Source of the DNA: Rhyzopertha dominica
Lineage: Eukaryota > Arthropoda > Insecta > Coleoptera > Bostrichidae
Assembly (NCBI GenBank): GCA_025024175.1
Contig: QCXZ01000053.1
Location: forward strand, 4,154,001-4,218,000
Length of the DNA: 64,000 nt
Direction of reading: 5' to 3'
Shown: positions 63,101 to 64,000 of the stretch, piece after piece
Layout: each line of letters begins with the position of its first letter
Position numbering within the stretch: the first letter of the stretch is position 1
Position numbers and translations under genes: made by a program
Notes under the pieces: generated by a model
The model's input: only the letters and a program-made list of their open reading frames with translations
Database searches by the model: none
Told to the model about the DNA's origin: nothing

Positions 63101-63192
63101 TCGTGGGAATCGGCGCAGCAATAATCATCACGTGCTGTGTGTGCATATGCATTTGCAGAAGATTGTGCAGATACTGCTGCGACGAAGACTAA
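41898..63192 (+). CDS. CUB/LDLa single-pass membrane protein, last nine exons
   Basis: Nine exons (41898-42148, 42755-42972, 47589-47744, 47842-48076, 48996-49208, 52788-53040, 55483-55855, 58120-58617, 63026-63192) join in one open frame of 787 codons plus TAA. Every junction is GT/AG and the phases match. Segments, numbered within this part: end of a CUB domain (1 to about 83), a good CUB (about 94-220), three divergent CUB-like segments (about 235-370, 380-540, 541-685), an LDLa module (Cys 701, 705, 712, 719, 725, 744; SDESEELC as the calcium-binding end), a transmembrane helix (about 755-776) and the tail RRLCRYCCDED. CUB and LDLa modules bind proteins and ligands outside the cell, so this is a type I surface or endocytic-type receptor. 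Ligand and function are unknown. The 5' exons with signal peptide were not found. Confidence 0.9.
42149..42754. other. Intron 1 of the CUB gene
   Basis: 606 bp, AT-rich, GT..TTTCAG boundaries; no embedded element recognised. Confidence 0.7.
42755..42972 (+). CDS. CUB gene, exon with the best-preserved CUB start
   Basis: Encodes YCERVFRDCRLQTCYVQSPA and YPGVYPRNLHCRYYLN, the canonical CUB signature SPxYPGxYPxNxxCxY. Ends in GTTGGT after SSG, phase 1. A donor four bases further on (TTG|GTAATG) was rejected because it would break the frame with the next exon. Confidence 0.9.
42973..47588. other. Intron 2 of the CUB gene, 4.6 kb
   Basis: Contains the unrecognised repeat at 45600-45826 and a run of 12 C at 45826-45837. 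The block 44400-44940 has open frames without domains. No further exon was found here. Confidence 0.6.
45600..45826 (+). repeat. Unrecognised interspersed repeat, copy 2
   Basis: Inverted relative to 7910-8143 and similar over about 230 bp. One frame reads NPETDEEEIMVEANEILLWN after allowing for a stop, suggesting an old coding sequence of unknown kind. A run of 12 C follows directly. Confidence 0.65.
47589..47744 (+). CDS. CUB gene exon, end of second CUB
   Basis: Encodes ENCPYDYIKIYDGKNEFSPV, then FCGMGKFPYSIIGTSQDLFV. The CPYDYIKIYDG phrase is the classic CUB YDYxxIxDG strand with its acidic calcium-site residues. Phase 1 at both ends. Confidence 0.92.
47842..48076 (+). CDS. CUB gene exon, start of third CUB-like segment
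   Basis: Separated from the previous exon by only 97 bp, the shortest intron here. Encodes TGFHFNVGNW, then NGTCDWLLSS and HWYPPHTSCTYLIQGEEGEI. Ends AG|GTAAGT in phase 2. Confidence 0.9.
48077..48995. other. Intron 4 of the CUB gene
   Basis: 919 bp. Holds a Penelope-like RT fragment on the minus strand at 48142-48459, and probably degraded flanking sequence to about 48700. Confidence 0.7.
48142..48459 (-). pseudogene. Penelope-like RT C-terminal fragment
   Basis: Minus-strand peptide with KGSLPFLDVLVSRKSNNEIE, VYGKDTNANRFKINELQHSY and HKVSVLNFLVNRLVNI, ending HNGYSS. These are the Penelope phrases LPFLDVLV, VYRKPTxTxRYxN and KxSVLxxLVxR. A shifted frame upstream gives YVDDVFDTIDNFF, the RT catalytic box. 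Its sequence is clearly diverged from the 32-kb and 52-kb copies, so it is another subfamily. Confidence 0.78.
48996..49208 (+). CDS. CUB gene exon, end of third CUB-like segment
   Basis: Encodes GDCGESLTLYDASWPDDAKI, TFCDTFSKAM and STGNSLFVRFESKTGSYSG. The CGESLTLYDA stretch is the equivalent of YDYVxIYDG, and the SLFVRFxSKTGS end is typical of CUB. Phase 2 at both ends. Confidence 0.92.
49597..50900 (-). mobile_element. DD41D mariner-like element, 1.3 kb
   Basis: The ends read CAGAATGTTTCACGAATGAT and the complement of CAGGACGTTTCACAAATGAT; the inverted repeats match over about 70 bp (AATTAAAAATG, AACCCAAAATACATT). TA lies on both sides (49595-49596, 50901-50902). A second copy of the same family is at 56610-57831, on the other strand. 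Confidence 0.85.
49808..50730 (-). pseudogene. DD41D transposase relic, family shared with 57 kb
   Basis: Minus-strand parts include EMIDENPHIS (HTH region), FYDNICFSDEARFSNNGGVN with the first catalytic Asp, MDGAPTHF near the second, and WIGRGSINPWSPRSPNLTPL leading to DFFLWGMLKEQVYQTP with the third. The stop is at 49808. Numerous frameshifts and deletions separate them. SPN replaces SPD near the last motif. It is the same family as the 57-kb copy (shared phrases EQVYQTPI, ITPEMLMHVK). Confidence 0.82.
51481..52340 (-). pseudogene. Penelope-like fragment with GIY-YIG endonuclease
   Basis: Minus-strand 52308-52018 encodes MRNGYSNKNIGSVFSKIAHP, LSLRYVQGLSEKLKRMLRKD and STYNNLDKILNSTKDKVHLE. 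After a frameshift, 52064-51780 has ITCSCGKCYIGQTKRKVGTR, the GIY-YIG core, then RLIKEAIEICRNTNIFNRDC and the same ending, GIWKAIL, as the 32-kb copy. Here the cysteine-rich CSCGKC is closer to the canonical pattern than CSCSKC at 32.7 kb. The downstream UTR also matches the 32-kb copy (33.0-33.1 kb). It is truncated upstream. Confidence 0.87.
52788..53040 (+). CDS. CUB gene exon, fourth CUB-like segment, first half
   Basis: Encodes SSLYYWAHYDFFNNTKLGEP, then KQCDEVFASW, LRSPLNTLVY and CLYRFVTDKR. SPLNTLVY sits where SPNYPGxY is expected, so this CUB is divergent. Phase 2 in, phase 0 out. Confidence 0.9.
53041..55482. other. Intron 6 of the CUB gene
   Basis: 2.4 kb with a broken DDE transposase at 53318-54670 on the plus strand; the remainder is AT-rich without recognised elements. 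Confidence 0.7.
53318..54670 (+). pseudogene. DDE (IS630/Tc1-like) transposase relic, LNPIE type
   Basis: The start MFRPWIKTAPSIAKNEVADA is followed by NRRYLTQDAKEIIRNVYNF and, after stops, by a catalytic-domain beginning with NIVYLDETWYDTHD (first Asp). AIVMDNASYHSKL-like sequence near 54160-54195 gives the second Asp, and at 54299-54670 MRLPPYYSVLNPIELVWSRL carries the final Glu. The C-terminus is acidic (DDASSDSDFDRSDDDNN). The LDETW, VMDNASYHS and PPYxxxLNPIExxW set belongs to a family common in insect genomes, related to Tc1/mariner but distinct from the DD34D and DD41D copies here. Many frameshifts and stops. No terminal repeats found. Confidence 0.75.
55483..55855 (+). CDS. CUB gene exon, fourth CUB-like segment, second half
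   Basis: Encodes HPYNPAPCTNCLEDRVDKLM, VTCLCSRFKKPI, LNLQLIVDSAHSALSYFKHN and EFVHGPLCGPP. The LNLQLIVDSAHSALSYF piece fits the last CUB strands. Phase 0 in, phase 1 out. Confidence 0.9.
56610..57831 (+). pseudogene. DD41D transposase relic, second copy of the 50-kb family
   Basis: The plus strand begins MKQLEYESSAKIVVQHYERY followed by GKPESIQ and N bases. After frameshifts come VSRGTGISLFSVHRIIKGNQ (HTH/linker), the first catalytic region near FASQMKQDF and frames with NPRWIRGHFQTIYSTNVWCG. At 57495-57831 QDGAPAHYH, INPWPQRSPDITPLDFF and LMHVKRSFWARIQACENSGG carry the last two Asp, 41 residues apart. The stop TAA at 57829 matches the 50-kb copy. Several stops and shifts. Terminal repeats were not found on this copy, so it may be truncated at one or both ends. 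Confidence 0.8.
57834..58022 (+). CDS. Small basic open frame of unknown origin
   Basis: An open frame of 62 codons immediately follows the DD41D stop, ends TAG at 58022, and has a run of 10 A about 30 bp downstream. The peptide is strongly basic (FLKRKVSRYFGPSVKKNLVK, then RRAAINLRRIAQVFK). No family was recognised and no splice role is apparent, because the next exon starts at 58120 with its own acceptor. It could be the end of an inserted mobile element or a chance frame. Confidence 0.2.
   Translation, partial: FLKRKVSRYFGPSVKKNLVKPKSLRAFKNRWTRINRKVDEESGKAIMRRAAINLRRIAQVFK
58120..58617 (+). CDS. CUB gene exon, fifth CUB-like segment and most of the LDLa module
   Basis: The longest exon, 498 bp and clearly GC-richer than its surroundings. 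Encodes YVEPPRSIRCIWEIKVNRER, LCDDGVVDIFIKGRSTPYRS and ITLQFIGRTSPTRAAFKIAW, a CUB-like fold with CDDGVVDIFI in place of YDYxxIxDG. It then encodes GCEFACPGEAGLCIPARLVC and NGVVNCPN, the first five Cys of LDLa. Phase 1 at both ends. Open frames at 58064-58600 and 58043-58615 are shadows of it. Confidence 0.93.
58640..60373 (-). pseudogene. LINE, best-preserved RT in the window
   Basis: On the minus strand, 60373-60080 holds part of the endonuclease-RT linker (APWLTDNLKSMMRSRENALR). 59859-59632 has the RT N-terminus (NDQINTNMIKLCVPYLLPIV, VFPDCWKRALVVPLPK). After a frameshift, 59630-58800 is open for 276 codons: LPTLPKLLERVIAMQLQAHM, NQSGFRAGCGYNTARI, VLILLDYSKAFDIISHKTLL, VPQGSILGPILFVIYTSYF, CYADDTQIYTSF with the catalytic Asp pair, NPLKSNVIIFGRKCD and DVYIDSDLRFGTHV. 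The frame then stops before the C-terminal block. The 3' end runs to about 58640. The endonuclease N-terminus is missing. CR1/Jockey-group style; exact clade uncertain. Antisense to the CUB gene. Confidence 0.88.
60577..62640. mobile_element. 2-kb element with TTAA flanks, piggyBac-like candidate
   Basis: The left end TTAA-GGCTAGGTTAAAGG (TTAA at 60573-60576) is mirrored by CCTTTAACCTAGCC-TTAA on the right (TTAA at 62641-62644), an 18-bp perfect inverted match including the TTAA. Exact TTAA duplications with inverted repeats of 13-19 bp are the hallmark of piggyBac-type transposons. Open frames inside (60613-60819 plus, 61030-61224 plus, 61235-61486 minus) show no piggyBac transposase motif, so it may be non-autonomous or the pairing may be chance. 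The end does not start with the CCC/CCY of many piggyBacs. Confidence 0.5.
63026..63192 (+). CDS. CUB gene terminal exon: LDLa end, transmembrane helix, tail
   Basis: Encodes SDESEELC, the calcium-binding end of LDLa. Then follow a short linker KSDPSPDIN, the hydrophobic WLYVIVGIGAAIIITCCVCI and the cytoplasmic tail CRRLCRYCCDED before TAA at 63190-63192. The helix and tail hold nine Cys, a pattern often palmitoylated (inference). Confidence 0.92.
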
Positions 63193-63756
63193 ACCGTTAA
63201 CCCCTTTAAATCGATAAAAACAACCGCCTTAAAAACACTTGAAGTTATATCATTTTAATAACTAGTACTAATTCGAGACTAAACCAACGTGATACCCAGT
63301 GTCAAGTGATGCGAACCATTTTTCATTGATATCTAGGGATAATTGTATAAATTAGTTGGAATCCTCAATTTGCACAAGTTTCTACGGTGAAAACATAATC
63401 GTTGATCATGTGTTCCAAAATGTACGAAGCTCCGAAAGATTAACTGCAAGTGGCAATGCGAGATGTCTTTCGGTGCTTTCGAGAAACCCACTGTAACATA
63501 TTTAGGTAAGCAAATGCCAAAGATTAACAGAATACATCTATTTTAAGTATGAAGAGCTTTTCTGTTAATGACGGAATCATGTAAATTATACACACCTATG
63601 TGATACATATTACATACTGTTTTACGTTGTACGACAGTTTGTTCATCTTACCCCCTCCCTGAAAGAAAGATCCTAAGTAATCAAAATGAAGACAAGGTGT
63701 GTAAAAACTCTGAAGACTGAGGAACTGTAGCTTCAAGAAGCTCTCAAAGTATTCAG
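63193..63756. other. Likely 3' UTR and downstream sequence
   Basis: Follows the stop codon directly. No AATAAA was noticed, so the cleavage site cannot be placed; no other feature seen. Confidence 0.5.
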
Positions 63757-63925
63757 CAGCTCAAAATATATTGGAATGCCGATTTTAAATTCCAAACGGA
63801 ATCTTCAAAAAGATTTTCACCTCCGATTCGACCAATTTACTAATTCTGACTTCCTGAATTCATTTGGCTTCAGGTGATCGCTAGGTGAAACGATTCACTT
63901 TGGAAGTTCTCCCAATTAGATTGCA
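63757..63925. repeat. Diverged single copy of the 272-bp satellite-like unit
   Basis: Shares AGCTCAAAATA, CGATTTTAA, CACCTCCGATT, TTTACTAATCTGACYTCCTG-like and CGATCTAGG-like blocks in the same order as the units at 9417-10378, with a central deletion. Similarity is clear but much lower than between the tandem units. Confidence 0.6.
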
Positions 63926-64000
63926 CATGTGTAGCATTAATTATGGTGCAGGCGCCAGATTCACGTGTTAAGCAAACAAGAATAGAATTATTATTGCCGA

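Noticed and set aside
1..64000. tRNA, rRNA, CRISPR or bacterial operon features
   Set aside because: No T-loop/anticodon arrangement, no rRNA-like stretch and no prokaryotic gene organisation were seen.

Overview
The window is intron-rich, AT-rich eukaryotic DNA. Canonical GT/AG splice sites, mariner, Penelope-like, BEL/Pao and Jockey-type elements, and a metazoan CUB/LDLa membrane protein point to an arthropod, almost certainly an insect; the species cannot be told from the sequence. Scattered single N bases mark unresolved positions, several of them inside repeats.

Only one convincing host gene is present. On the + strand from 41,898 to 63,192 lie the last nine coding exons of a single-pass membrane protein. 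They encode 787 residues: the end of one CUB domain, four further CUB-like segments, an LDL-receptor class A module split by the last intron, one transmembrane helix and an 11-residue cytoplasmic tail rich in cysteine. The splice phases of all nine exons agree. The 5' exons were not found and probably lie upstream of the window or within the unassigned first 41 kb.

Everything else recognisable is mobile DNA. 1-2.6 kb: decayed Jockey-type LINE split by a 195-bp MITE, then a diverged direct repeat. 3.6-5.9 kb: Penelope-like (PLE) fragment split by a hammerhead-ribozyme element, then a mariner-like relic. 9-10.4 kb: PLE-type tail and a 272-bp tandem repeat. 15.2-17.3 kb: candidate Transib element with a 1-kb foldback nested in it. 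17.5-19.9 kb: BEL/Pao gag fragment and a LINE 3' end. 21.9-23.3 kb: mariner with an open transposase frame. 25.3-31.7 kb: two DD41D elements and a LINE fragment. 32.0-41.1 kb: PLE and LINE relics, with a second hammerhead element at 37.7 kb. The introns of the CUB gene hold further PLE, LINE and DD41D copies and a 2-kb element flanked by TTAA.

The most interesting system is the pair of short retroposon-like elements at 4,100-4,390 (- strand) and 37,682-37,848 (+ strand). Each is flanked by 13-bp direct repeats, each sits inside an older retroelement, and each carries a type-I hammerhead ribozyme core. They look like animal retrozymes, which the neighbouring Penelope-like elements could have mobilised. 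The two copies are damaged in different parts of the ribozyme. A second item is the candidate Transib element, whose termini begin with the RSS-like heptamer CACAGTG and which is flanked by a 5-bp CGCCG duplication.
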